DNA from: Rhodobacteraceae bacterium EhC02
GTDB taxonomy: Bacteria > Pseudomonadota > Alphaproteobacteria > Rhodobacterales > Rhodobacteraceae
Assembly: GCA_001650895.1 (NCBI GenBank)
Contig: LXYH01000059.1
Location: 155,880-219,879, forward strand
Direction: 5' to 3'
Length of the DNA: 64,000 bases
In this document: positions 21,045-29,951 of the stretch, one piece after another
Layout: each line of letters opens with the position of its first letter
How positions within the stretch are numbered: position 1 is the first letter of the stretch
Position numbers and translations under genes: made by a program
The notes under the pieces: generated by a model
What the model saw: only the letters and a program-made list of their open reading frames with translations
Database searches by the model: none
What the model was told of the DNA's origin: nothing

Positions 21045-22613
21045 ATGATCACGATCAACCCGCCTTCATCCGGCACCCCGCCGACGCGCAGCATCGTTGA
21101 GGCCATCCGCGACAATGCCCGCGCGCATCCTGACAAGCTGGCGCTGGTCTGCGGGCAAACCCGGCTGACATGGGCTGCATTCGATGCGCAGATGAACCGT
21201 GTCGCGAACCTGCTTCTGGGGCAGGGGATGCAGAAGGGCGACCGCATCGCGATCCTGTCGCCCAATTCGGCCGATTACGCGGTGCTGTTCATGGGCATCC
21301 TGCGCGCCGGGGGCTGTGTCACGCCGCTATCCACGATGGCTTCGGGCGAGGCTTTGCAGAAGATGCTGGCCGATTGCAGCGCGCGCGCGATTTTCGTGGC
21401 CCGGCAATACCTTGATCTGGTGGCGGATTTCCTGGGCGACATGGAGATCGAGCGCTACGCGATGGATTTCGCCGCCCCCGGATACACCTGCATGGCGCAG
21501 GCACTGGAGGCATCAGCCACGACCGACCCAATGGTGCCGATCGATCTGAGGGATGCCTTCAACCTGATCTATTCCTCGGGCACCACGGGCACGCCAAAGG
21601 GCATCCTGCATGATCACTGGATGCGCGCCGCACAGATGGACCGGGTCACGCCCAATGGCTATGACGACAACGCGCGCACGCTGATTTCCACGCCGCTCTA
21701 TTCCAACACCACGATCGTGTCCTTTGTCCCCACGCTCTTTGGGGGATCGACCGTCTACCTGATGCCCAAGTTCGACGCGCGCGAATATCTCGGCATCGTG
21801 CAGGCGGAACGCATCACCCACACCATGCTGGTGCCCGTGCAATACAAGCGCATCATGGATGTGCCGGATTTCGATGCCTTCGACCTGTCCTCGATGCGGG
21901 TGAAATTCTCGACCTCGGCGCCGCTGCGCGCGGATGTGAAGGCCGATGTACTGGCGCGTTTTCCGGGCAAGCTGATGGAATACTATGGGCTGACCGAAGG
22001 CGGCGGCGTCACCCTTCTGGTCGCGGATGAACATCCCGACAAGCTGCATACCGTGGGCAAGCTGGCCCCGGGCAACGATATCCGCCTGATCGACACCGAA
22101 GGCCGCGAGGTGCCGCAAGGCCAGGTCGGCGAGATCTGCGGGCGCGGTCCCACGATGATGGCGGGCTATTTCGGCCGCGATGACCTGACCCGCGACTACA
22201 TCTGGCGGAACGAAACCGGAGAGGTCTATTTCCGCTCGGGCGACATGGGCCATTTCGATGCAGACGGGTTCCTTGTCCTGTCCGACCGCAAGAAGGACAT
22301 GATCATCTCGGGCGGGTTGAACATCTATGCCAATGACCTGGAACTGGTGCTTCTGGCCGATCCCGATGTGACCGATGCCGCCGTGATCGGCGTCCCATCC
22401 GAGCAATGGGGCGAGACGCCTTACGGGCTTGTGGTGCTGCGCAACGGCGCCACACGCAGCCTTGAGCAGATCCGCACCGAGGCCAACGCGAAGCTGGGCA
22501 AAAGCCAGCGCCTGTCCGGGCTGGAAGCGCGGGACGAGTTGCCGCGCTCGACCATCGGAAAGATCCTGAAACGTGAATTGCGCGCGCCCTATTGGGCCGA
22601 GGCGCCAAGCTGA
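21045..22613 (+). CDS. Class I adenylate-forming acyl-CoA synthetase
   Basis: A 522-residue enzyme that activates a carboxylic acid with ATP and joins it to CoA. The AMP-binding loop YSSGTTGTPKG lies near 176-186, EYYGLTEGGG is the A5 motif, and the C-terminal hinge with SDRKKDMIISGGLNIYAND is followed by the catalytic lysine in LPRSTIGKILKREL near residue 505. It belongs to the broad acyl/aryl-CoA ligase group; the acid cannot be named. Its place between a TRAP permease and a ThDP enzyme suggests that it activates the imported acid or a product of it. Confidence 0.88.
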   Translation: MITINPPSSGTPPTRSIVEAIRDNARAHPDKLALVCGQTRLTWAAFDAQMNRVANLLLGQGMQKGDRIAILSPNSADYAVLFMGILRAGGCVTPLSTMASGEALQKMLADCSARAIFVARQYLDLVADFLGDMEIERYAMDFAAPGYTCMAQALEASATTDPMVPIDLRDAFNLIYSSGTTGTPKGILHDHWMRAAQMDRVTPNGYDDNARTLISTPLYSNTTIVSFVPTLFGGSTVYLMPKFDAREYLGIVQAERITHTMLVPVQYKRIMDVPDFDAFDLSSMRVKFSTSAPLRADVKADVLARFPGKLMEYYGLTEGGGVTLLVADEHPDKLHTVGKLAPGNDIRLIDTEGREVPQGQVGEICGRGPTMMAGYFGRDDLTRDYIWRNETGEVYFRSGDMGHFDADGFLVLSDRKKDMIISGGLNIYANDLELVLLADPDVTDAAVIGVPSEQWGETPYGLVVLRNGATRSLEQIRTEANAKLGKSQRLSGLEARDELPRSTIGKILKRELRAPYWAEAPS

Positions 22614-22628
22614 TCCGAAAGGCACGAC

Positions 22629-24197
22629 ATGACCGACAAGACAGACCCCGCCGTGAACGGCGCCGAAAGCCTTGTACACACGCTGCTGGCCGCTGGCGTG
22701 GACACCTGCTTTTCCAACCCCGGCACATCCGAGATGCATTTCGTGGCAGCCCTTGACCATATCCCCGGCATGCGTTCGGTCCTGACCCTGCAGGAGGGTG
22801 TCGCGACAGGTGCCGCCGATGGCTATTACCGCATGGCCGGCAAGGCCGCCTGTACGCTGCTGCATCTGGGGCCGGGTCTGGCCAATGGCCTGTCGAACCT
22901 GCACAACGCCAAGAAGGCGGGCTCGGGCGTGCTCAACATCATCGGGGAACATGCCGAAACCCATATCACGCTGGATGCGCCCCTGACCTCGGACATTCAG
23001 GGCATCGCACGACCTGTATCCCATTGGGTCCATACATCGACGGATGTCGCCAGCCTGGGCCGGGATGCGGCGCAGGCCGTGCAGGCGGCCAATACCGCGC
23101 CGGGGCAGGTGGCCGCGCTGATCCTGCCCAGCGATACGGCCTGGACCGAAGGGGGCGTGGTGGCCGCACCGCTGCCCGCCACGCCGCGTCCTGATTTCGA
23201 CCGCAGCCAGCTGGAGGCGGCGATTGCCGCGCTGCAGGGCCCCGACAGCCTGCTGCTGCTGGGCGGCGGCGCGCTGACCGAAGCCAATCTGGAACTGGCC
23301 GGACGCATCAGCGCGGCGACTGGTTGCGCGTTGCTGTCGGAATGGGCCAATGCGCGGATGGAACGCGGGGCAGGGCGCGTCAGTGTCGCGCGCGTGCCCT
23401 ATCCGATCGATCAGGCGCTGCACGTGCTGGCCCCCTTCAAGCGCATCGTGCTGCTGGGCGCGCGTGCCCCCATCGGCTTTTTCGCCTATCCCGGCAAACC
23501 TGCGGTGCTGACAGCGGAAGGCGCACAGATCATCACGCTGGCTGAAACCGGAAGCGATCTGGCAGGCGCACTGGACGCCATATGCGAGGCGGCGGGCGCA
23601 AGCGAAACAACCCCCGCCCATGTGGCCGAGGCAAGCCTGCCGGACCTGCCCACGGGCAGCTTGAACCCCGACACCATCGCCGCGGTGCTGGGGCGGGCAA
23701 TCCCGCAGGATGCCGTCATCGTGGACGAATCCGTGACCACCGGGCGCGGGTTCTTCAAGGCGACGCAGGGCGCACCGCGCCACACCTGGCTGAACAACTG
23801 CGGCGGATCGATCGGCTATGGCCTGCCCGTGGCCATCGGGGCGGCGATTGCCGCGCCGGGGCGAAAGATCATGGCGCTGACCGGCGACGGATCGGCCATG
23901 TACACGCTGCAGGCCCTCTGGACCATGGCGCGGGAAAATCTGGATATCACCATCGTGATCTTCGCCAATCGCAGCTACCGCATCCTTAGGGGCGAATTGA
24001 CGAATGTCGGCGTCGGCAATCCCGGCCCGCGTGCCATCGACATGCTGTCGCTGGACCGACCAAACCTGGACTGGGTGCAGATGGCGCGCGGCATGGGCGT
24101 CGAGGCCGAAGCGGTAACCGATTGCGCGGGGCTGGACGCCGCCTTGCAGGCGGGTCTGGCCAGTGACGGCCCCTACCTGATCGAGGCGATCTTCTGA
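22629..24197 (+). CDS. ThDP-dependent enzyme, acetolactate synthase/benzoylformate decarboxylase-like
   Basis: A 522-residue thiamine diphosphate enzyme. It has FSNPGTSEMHF near 28-38, the cofactor-activating Glu E56 (LTLQEGVATGAADGY), and the ThDP/Mg motif beginning GDGSAMYTLQALW at about 419. The family is often named acetolactate synthase large subunit, but no regulatory subunit gene is nearby and the context is catabolic, so a 2-oxo acid decarboxylase or a 2-hydroxyacyl-CoA lyase is a better guess. It is the last gene of the TRAP-ligase operon, 15 bases after the ligase, and faces the next gene convergently. Confidence 0.82.
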   Translation: MTDKTDPAVNGAESLVHTLLAAGVDTCFSNPGTSEMHFVAALDHIPGMRSVLTLQEGVATGAADGYYRMAGKAACTLLHLGPGLANGLSNLHNAKKAGSGVLNIIGEHAETHITLDAPLTSDIQGIARPVSHWVHTSTDVASLGRDAAQAVQAANTAPGQVAALILPSDTAWTEGGVVAAPLPATPRPDFDRSQLEAAIAALQGPDSLLLLGGGALTEANLELAGRISAATGCALLSEWANARMERGAGRVSVARVPYPIDQALHVLAPFKRIVLLGARAPIGFFAYPGKPAVLTAEGAQIITLAETGSDLAGALDAICEAAGASETTPAHVAEASLPDLPTGSLNPDTIAAVLGRAIPQDAVIVDESVTTGRGFFKATQGAPRHTWLNNCGGSIGYGLPVAIGAAIAAPGRKIMALTGDGSAMYTLQALWTMARENLDITIVIFANRSYRILRGELTNVGVGNPGPRAIDMLSLDRPNLDWVQMARGMGVEAEAVTDCAGLDAALQAGLASDGPYLIEAIF

Positions 24198-24210
24198 TCC
24201 GGTTGCCGGA

Positions 24211-25755
24211 TCAGTAGCTTTCCGCGCCGATCAACCGGTCGATGGGCGCATAATCGTCGGTCAGAACGATCGGCGCGCGCAGCGACTTGATCTGTTCCAC
24301 CGCCTCGGCGGGGATGCGTCCGAAGGTGATGGGCAAGGGCGACATGCCCCGCAGCAAATCCGTGTCGGTAGGGCTGAACCCCGCGGCGATGATATTGATC
24401 ATCCGTTCGCCCGGTTCGGGGCGACGCGCCTCGGTCCAGACCTCGACATGGGGGAAAACCTGCTCGAGCGTATGGACCAGCGACATCAGCGCGATCATGC
24501 GGTCGGCGTGGTCGATCACGTTCATCAGGTAGACGCCATCCTCGGTCAGGTGATCGCGCACCAGTTCAAAGAATTCCCGTGTCACCAGATGCGCGGGCAC
24601 GGCTATATCGGTAAAGGCGTCGCCGATGATCACATCATATCGGCTGCCGTCGGTGCGCAGCGCGGTGCGGGCATCCTGGTTCAGGATGCGCGTCCCGGCA
24701 GGATCGAACCAGAAATCTCGGATCGCCACCTCGGTCACGGTCGGGTCGATCTCGGCCACCGTGACGGAGGGGCGCGGATCCATCGTGGACCATTTGCGCG
24801 GCACGGTAAAGGTGCCGCCCCCGATGAAGAACGCCGAGAAATCGGTGCCGCCCATCCGCTCTTGTGCCAGCAGGTCCAGCAGGGCGGCGTGATCGTAGAA
24901 GATGACGCCCGGCAGGTCGCGCGCCGAGACGCCATGCACCAGATGGTCCAGCACCATCATGCGGACGGGGCTGTCCGGATCGGCCGAGACATCTTCGACC
25001 CGGATGCAGAAGTAATCGCTTTCCTCGGTACAGGGCGAGGGTTGCGCCACCGTGGCTCCGGCCAGCAGCAAACCCACAAGCGTGGCAAGACCCGCCACCA
25101 GCATCCCCGACGGATCGCCCGCGCGCCGCGCCAGCCACAGCAACAACAGCGCCGCGACAAGATAGCAGACCGTCACCAAGGCCAGCGTGCCCACGGACCC
25201 GAGCCAGGCCACGAAGACGAACCCGGCCAGAAGCGTGCCCGCAATCGCGCCGATCGCGCCCGAGGCGAACATCGCCCCCAGCGCGCGCCCCGATTGTTCA
25301 GGCGCCGCCGCGACCGAGATCTGCGCCAGCACGGGCGCCGGAATGCCGGCAAAGAACGACGGCAGGAAGAACGCGATCATGCAAAGCGCGACAATGGCGC
25401 CGATCGGGTTCGAGATATGCGGCAGAAGGATATCCGCGCCGCTGCGCAGAACGAACACGGCCAGCGCCGTGGTCAGGCCCGCCCCCAGCATGGACCAGCC
25501 CGTCCACAAAAGCGCGCGCGGGGCCGGCATCTCGGCGATGCGGCCACCCGCCCAATGCCCTGCCGAAAACCCGGCCAGCACCACCGCGATGATCGAGGTC
25601 CATGTATAAAGCGACATGCCCACATAAGGCGCCAGCATCCGGCCTGCCACGATCTCGACCACCAGCGAGGCGGCCGAGACGGCAGCCTGCAGAACCACAA
25701 GAAGCGCAACGCTGGGCAGGACCGAAGGACGATCTTCCATCATGGTCAATGGCAT
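24211..25755 (-). CDS. Fused membrane/spermidine synthase-like protein
   Basis: A 514-residue protein. The first roughly 220 residues contain about seven to eight membrane segments of a transporter-like type; the remainder is a soluble Rossmann domain of the spermidine synthase superfamily (FFIGGGTFTVPRKW, VTVAEIDPTVTEVA, YDVIIGDAF). Such fusions are common and rarely characterised; some soluble relatives make polyamines, but a substrate cannot be assigned. The start at 25755 is preferred over codons further upstream because GGAG lies before it and the membrane region starts soon after. It is convergent with the ThDP gene, 13 bases away. Confidence 0.75.
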   Translation of the reverse strand: MPLTMMEDRPSVLPSVALLVVLQAAVSAASLVVEIVAGRMLAPYVGMSLYTWTSIIAVVLAGFSAGHWAGGRIAEMPAPRALLWTGWSMLGAGLTTALAVFVLRSGADILLPHISNPIGAIVALCMIAFFLPSFFAGIPAPVLAQISVAAAPEQSGRALGAMFASGAIGAIAGTLLAGFVFVAWLGSVGTLALVTVCYLVAALLLLWLARRAGDPSGMLVAGLATLVGLLLAGATVAQPSPCTEESDYFCIRVEDVSADPDSPVRMMVLDHLVHGVSARDLPGVIFYDHAALLDLLAQERMGGTDFSAFFIGGGTFTVPRKWSTMDPRPSVTVAEIDPTVTEVAIRDFWFDPAGTRILNQDARTALRTDGSRYDVIIGDAFTDIAVPAHLVTREFFELVRDHLTEDGVYLMNVIDHADRMIALMSLVHTLEQVFPHVEVWTEARRPEPGERMINIIAAGFSPTDTDLLRGMSPLPITFGRIPAEAVEQIKSLRAPIVLTDDYAPIDRLIGAESY

Positions 25756-25917
25756 GTGCAGGTTTCTCCGAGGGATGCGATGCTTGAATCCAGTTGCGAC
25801 AAAAGCGGCGGTCCTGCAAGCCGTAATCTGGCACCAACCATTCAAAAACCCGCAAGTGTGAACCTGCGGGCGCAAAGTGGATTGACGATGGCGGAAAAGC
25901 GGCCGTGACGCGGGGCG

Positions 25918-26487
25918 TCAGCGGCCCCAGCTGCGGATCGGGCCGCAATCCATATGCACGAAATTCGAACGCGAATAGCTGCCCACGCCCCCGGCGCGGC
26001 ATGCGGCGGCGGCGCGTGCCATCTGCCCGACCGAGCGGGACGCCAGACGCAGGTCAGCCGCCTGACCCTGCAGATGCAGAGAGTTGCGCGCCACACCCGA
26101 CGAATTGGAGCGCAGCATCGCGTTGGTCTTGGGGCTGCGATAGCCCGACAGCAGAAGGTAGGGTTCGTTCACATCCAGCAGGTTATGCGCAGCGGCCATG
26201 ATGTCGATGGTGCGCAGATCCATGTTCTTGATGTCGTTGGTCCGCCAGTCGCGCATGAAATGGTTGATCTCGGCCACGGCGTCCTTGATGTATTCACCTT
26301 CGACCCAATAGATCGTGTCCAGCCTTTCGCCGGTCCGCCCGGAATACATCTTGATACGCCGGATATCACCGCTGCGGCGCAGGAAGCCTGCTGCACTGGA
26401 GTAGGTCGGAGCCGCTGTCAGAGCCGTTGCCGCGAAAACACCAAGAAGGCTGCGCCGCGAAATGCTCGAGGAGGTGTCGTCAGTCAT
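25918..26487 (-). CDS. DUF882 / MepK-like murein endopeptidase
   Basis: A 189-residue exported protein. A twin-arginine signal (ISRRSLLGVF near 9-18) precedes the peptidase M15-like DUF882 domain with zinc ligands H138 (SLHLQGQAAD), D145 and H178 (NFVHMDCG). The E. coli homologue MepK (YcbK) cleaves 3-3 cross-links in peptidoglycan. Here the gene is divergent from the L,D-transpeptidase that would make such links, the same partnership as ycbB-ycbK in E. coli. Start at 26487 is chosen as the Met before the signal peptide. Confidence 0.88.
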   Translation of the reverse strand: MTDDTSSSISRRSLLGVFAATALTAAPTYSSAAGFLRRSGDIRRIKMYSGRTGERLDTIYWVEGEYIKDAVAEINHFMRDWRTNDIKNMDLRTIDIMAAAHNLLDVNEPYLLLSGYRSPKTNAMLRSNSSGVARNSLHLQGQAADLRLASRSVGQMARAAAACRAGGVGSYSRSNFVHMDCGPIRSWGR

Positions 26488-26807
26488 GGTACGCGTCTGT
26501 CCCGTCGCTTGCCTGTGGTCCCGTGATGTTACACGGGGGTTCTGCCATCCATCCCCAGATGATGCGTAATCTATGGCAGATAAGGAATCATGAACCAACC
26601 CGTGAATTCGCAGTTTTTCCACTCGCAAGCCCTTTTCGGCAAAAACTCGCCAATCGGGGCCCGGCGGCACGGATTCCCGGCCAAGCGATGCAAGCGTGCA
26701 CCACCCCACGACCTGCGATGCCCCATGACAAAATGTGAGTGGACAAATTCCACGGCTGTTTTCACATGGGAATACAAGGTTTTGACATTTACAGAGTGAG
26801 GAACGCA
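26488..26807. promoter_or_regulatory. Divergent control region between DUF882 and L,D-transpeptidase genes
   Basis: This 320-base gap holds no convincing gene. It contains nested inverted repeats at 26733-26767: an outer ATGTGA/TCACAT pair and an inner GTGGA-N5-TCCAC. TTGACA occurs at 26782-26787 but lacks a good -10 partner. AGGA at 26799-26802 is the ribosome site of the transpeptidase gene. Confidence 0.4.
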
Positions 26808-28511
26808 ATGTCTGGCGTCGCCGCAGCCCCGAACACCGCAATGACCGATCGCCCCCGCCGGGGGCGACTGGCAGTCGTCATGCTGTCACTTGCGGTCGCA
26901 ACGGCGGCGAATCTGGCTCAGGTCCCGGCTCTGCAGGCCCAATCGCTGACACCCGAACAGGTCCAATCCCTGGCGCAGGCCCGCGAAGAGACGCGGATCG
27001 ACATGTTCCGGCAGGCCGTGGCCGAAGCCGCGTCGAAGGATGCGGCCATCGCGACCTTCTACCAGACCAACGGCTATACCCCGATCTGGACCGGCGACTC
27101 GGATGCCGATACCGCCCGTCGGCGCGCCCTAATGATGGCCATCGCCGAGGCGCCCGCTCATGGATTGCCCGCCGCGCGCTATGACGGCCCGGCCCTGATG
27201 GAGGCGATGCGCAAGGCACGCACCCCGCGCGAACTGGGCCTTCTGGAAGTCGAACTGTCGCGCAGCCTGTTGCGGATCGCCCGCGATCTGCATTCCGGCA
27301 TCCTTGTTCCCTCCGAGGTTGACCGCGGCATCGTGCGCAAGGTGACCTACCAGGATCGCTTCTCGGTGCTGAATGCCTTTTCGACCAGCAATCCTGCCAC
27401 GTTCTTCCGCGCGCTTGCGCCGGCCACGGCCGAGTACAACCGGCTGATGAAGGAAAAGATGCGCCTCGAGGCGCTGATGGCTGTGGGCGGATGGGGGCCG
27501 ACGGTCGGGGCAAAGGCCCTCAAGCCCGGTGAAAGCGGTCCCGATGTGATCGCGCTGCGCAACCGGCTGGTCGCGATGGGCTATCTCGACCGCAGCGCCA
27601 GCGTGACATATGACGGCACCATCCAGGCGGCCGTGCAGACCTTTCAGGTCGATCACGGCCTGACCGCCGATGGCGTGGCCGGGGCAAGCACCCTGTCCGA
27701 GCTGAACATTCCCGTGGAGGACCGTCTGAAATCCGTGATCGTCGCGATGGAGCGCGAGCGCTGGTTGGGCGCCGAGCGGGGCAAGCGGCACATCCTGGTC
27801 AACCTGACCGATTTCCAGTCCAAGATCATCGACGATGACAAGATCACCTTCCAGACCCGGTCGGTGATCGGTGCGGTCGATCCGGCCAAGCGCACGCCGG
27901 AATTCTCGGACCTGATGACCTATCTCGAGATCAACCCGGACTGGACCGTGCCCACGGGAATCATCCAGCGCGATTACCTGCCGGCGCTGCAACGCAACCC
28001 CAATGCGCTGTCGCATCTGCAGGTGACCGATGCCCGTGGCCGGGTCATCCCGCGCGGCAACATCGACTTCTCGCGCTATACGGCGCGCACCTTTCCCTAC
28101 AACCTGCGCCAGCCGCCCAGCCGGTCCAACGCACTGGGGACGGTCAAGTTCATGTTCCCCAACCCCTATGCGATCTATCTGCACGACACCCCGGACAAGA
28201 GCCTTTTTTCACGCGAAAGCCGGGCCTATTCCAATGGCTGCGTGCGCCTGAACGATCCGCATGACTTTGCCTATGCCCTGCTGGCGCGGCAGGAGGCCGA
28301 CCCCAAGACCTTCTTCGACCGGATCCTGGATTCCGGCACGCAGACCCGTGTCAACCTGGTCGAACCCGTGCCGGTGCACCTGATCTACCGCACCGCCTTC
28401 ACCAATCCGAAGGGGCGGACGAATTTCCGCCGCGATGTTTACGAACGTGACACAAAGATATGGGAAGCGCTGGAACGGGCAGGGGTGGAACTGCGCGCGG
28501 TTCAGGGGTAA
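26808..28511 (+). CDS. L,D-transpeptidase (YcbB-like, YkuD domain)
   Basis: A 567-residue envelope enzyme that forms 3-3 peptidoglycan cross-links. A hydrophobic segment near 26-45 is a signal or anchor; a scaffold domain and a PG_binding_1 domain (around 240-310, GPDVIALRNRLVAMGYLD) follow, then the YkuD domain with the catalytic C478 in YSNGCVRLNDP and the histidine in IYLHDTPDK. This is the YcbB/LdtD layout. The start at 26808 has AGGA upstream; the frame stays open further 5' without a better site. It is divergent from the DUF882 peptidase gene and 28 bases before lpxD. Confidence 0.92.
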   Translation: MSGVAAAPNTAMTDRPRRGRLAVVMLSLAVATAANLAQVPALQAQSLTPEQVQSLAQAREETRIDMFRQAVAEAASKDAAIATFYQTNGYTPIWTGDSDADTARRRALMMAIAEAPAHGLPAARYDGPALMEAMRKARTPRELGLLEVELSRSLLRIARDLHSGILVPSEVDRGIVRKVTYQDRFSVLNAFSTSNPATFFRALAPATAEYNRLMKEKMRLEALMAVGGWGPTVGAKALKPGESGPDVIALRNRLVAMGYLDRSASVTYDGTIQAAVQTFQVDHGLTADGVAGASTLSELNIPVEDRLKSVIVAMERERWLGAERGKRHILVNLTDFQSKIIDDDKITFQTRSVIGAVDPAKRTPEFSDLMTYLEINPDWTVPTGIIQRDYLPALQRNPNALSHLQVTDARGRVIPRGNIDFSRYTARTFPYNLRQPPSRSNALGTVKFMFPNPYAIYLHDTPDKSLFSRESRAYSNGCVRLNDPHDFAYALLARQEADPKTFFDRILDSGTQTRVNLVEPVPVHLIYRTAFTNPKGRTNFRRDVYERDTKIWEALERAGVELRAVQG

Positions 28512-28539
28512 ATCTGCCCCGTCAGGAACGGGGGGCAGC

Positions 28540-29631
28540 ATGGCCTATACGGTAAAGGAAATCGCGGCGGCCCTTGGGGCCGAGGCCTTTGGTGCGGTCG
28601 ACCTGCGCGTGCAGGCCGTGGCCGAACCGGGCACGGCGGGACCGGATGACCTGGCGCTGGCGATGTCACCCAAATATGCCGAATCCCTGCCCCAAGGCCG
28701 GGCCCGCGCCGCAATGCTCTGGGCCGGGGCCGATTGGCAGGCTATGGGGCTTGAGGCGGCGATCGTCGCACCGCGCCCGCGCTATGCCTTGTCCGGTCTC
28801 AGCGCGATGATGGACAAGGGCGAGGGGTTTGGCGACGGCGTCCATCCCTCGGCCGTGATCGACCCCACCGCCGAGATCGGCGAGGGGGTCAGCGTGGGCG
28901 CCCTTGCGGTGATCGGGCCGCGCGCCCGGATCGGTGCGGGCGCAGTGGTCGGGCCGCAATGCTATATCGGCGCTGATGTGACCCTGGGCGAAGGTGCCTT
29001 TCTGCGCGAGGGCGTGCGCCTCGGGGCGCGCGTGACCATCGGCACGCGCTTCTTTGCACATCCGGGCGCGGTCGTGGGCGCTGACGGCTTTTCCTTCGTC
29101 ACACCCGAACCCTCTGGCGTGGAAAAGGCCCGCGCCACCCTTGGCGATCAGGGCACGGTCGCGGCGCAATCCTGGGCGCGCATTCATTCACTGGGCAGCG
29201 TGACCATCGGCAACGATGTGGAACTGGGCGCCAACAGCTGCATCGACCGGGGCACGGTGCGCGACACGCGTATCGGCGACCGGGTGAAATTCGACAACCT
29301 CGTGCATATCGGGCATAACGTGGTCATCGGGAATGACTGCCTGATCTGCGGGCAGGTGGGCATCGCGGGATCGACACAGGTGGGCAACAACGTCGTGCTG
29401 GCGGGGCAGACCGGTGTGGGCGACAACCTCTTCATCGGCGACAACGTGATCACCGGTGGCGCGACCAAGGTCATGTCCAATGTGCCCGCAGGCCGGGTGA
29501 TGCTGGGCTATCCGGCCGTCAAGATGGACAGCCACATCGAAAGCTACAAGGCGCTGCGCCGTCTGCCGCGCCTCTTCCGCGATGTCGCGGCGATCCAGAA
29601 AGCTGTTTTCAAGTCGGACAAGAGTGACTAA
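28540..29631 (+). CDS. lpxD: UDP-3-O-acylglucosamine N-acyltransferase LpxD
   Basis: A 363-residue enzyme that adds the second 3-hydroxyacyl chain to UDP-glucosamine in lipid A synthesis. It has the N-terminal uridine-binding domain and a long left-handed beta-helix of hexapeptide repeats (for example IGPRARIGAGAVVGP), with the catalytic histidine in DNLVHIGHNVVIG. Length is slightly above the E. coli enzyme. It is followed by an acyl carrier protein and a ketoacyl synthase rather than by fabZ-lpxA, pointing to a specialised acyl supply. Confidence 0.95.
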   Translation: MAYTVKEIAAALGAEAFGAVDLRVQAVAEPGTAGPDDLALAMSPKYAESLPQGRARAAMLWAGADWQAMGLEAAIVAPRPRYALSGLSAMMDKGEGFGDGVHPSAVIDPTAEIGEGVSVGALAVIGPRARIGAGAVVGPQCYIGADVTLGEGAFLREGVRLGARVTIGTRFFAHPGAVVGADGFSFVTPEPSGVEKARATLGDQGTVAAQSWARIHSLGSVTIGNDVELGANSCIDRGTVRDTRIGDRVKFDNLVHIGHNVVIGNDCLICGQVGIAGSTQVGNNVVLAGQTGVGDNLFIGDNVITGGATKVMSNVPAGRVMLGYPAVKMDSHIESYKALRRLPRLFRDVAAIQKAVFKSDKSD

Positions 29632-29687
29632 ATCGGCACCGCAATATCAGACCGGCCGCGCGTCGGCCAAAGTTGAAGGGCGTTATC

Positions 29688-29951
29688 ATGAGCATTCAGG
29701 ACAAGGTCATCGCCATCATTGCCGAACAGGCCGTGCTGGAACCTTCGGATGTCACGGTTGACAGCACGCTCGAGGATCTGGGCATCGACAGCCTGGGCCT
29801 GGTCGAAAGCATCTTCGCGATCGAGGAAGCCTTCGACATCACGATCCCCTTCAACGCCAACGAACCCGAGAAATCCGATTTCGACATCTCCTCGGTCGCG
29901 GCCATCATCGCCGGGATCGAAAAACTGGTGGCCGAGCGGGACAGCGCGTGA
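29688..29951 (+). CDS. Acyl carrier protein (specialised)
   Basis: An 87-residue acidic carrier protein with the phosphopantetheine attachment S35 in LGIDSLGLVE. It is not the housekeeping AcpP (no DSLDTVEL motif) and carries an insertion after the attachment helix (NANEPEKSDFD), similar in layout to the rhizobial AcpXL that delivers very long chains to lipid A. Start at 29688 has AAGGG upstream. Its stop overlaps the next start (GTGA), so it is coupled to the ketoacyl synthase. Confidence 0.88.
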   Translation: MSIQDKVIAIIAEQAVLEPSDVTVDSTLEDLGIDSLGLVESIFAIEEAFDITIPFNANEPEKSDFDISSVAAIIAGIEKLVAERDSA

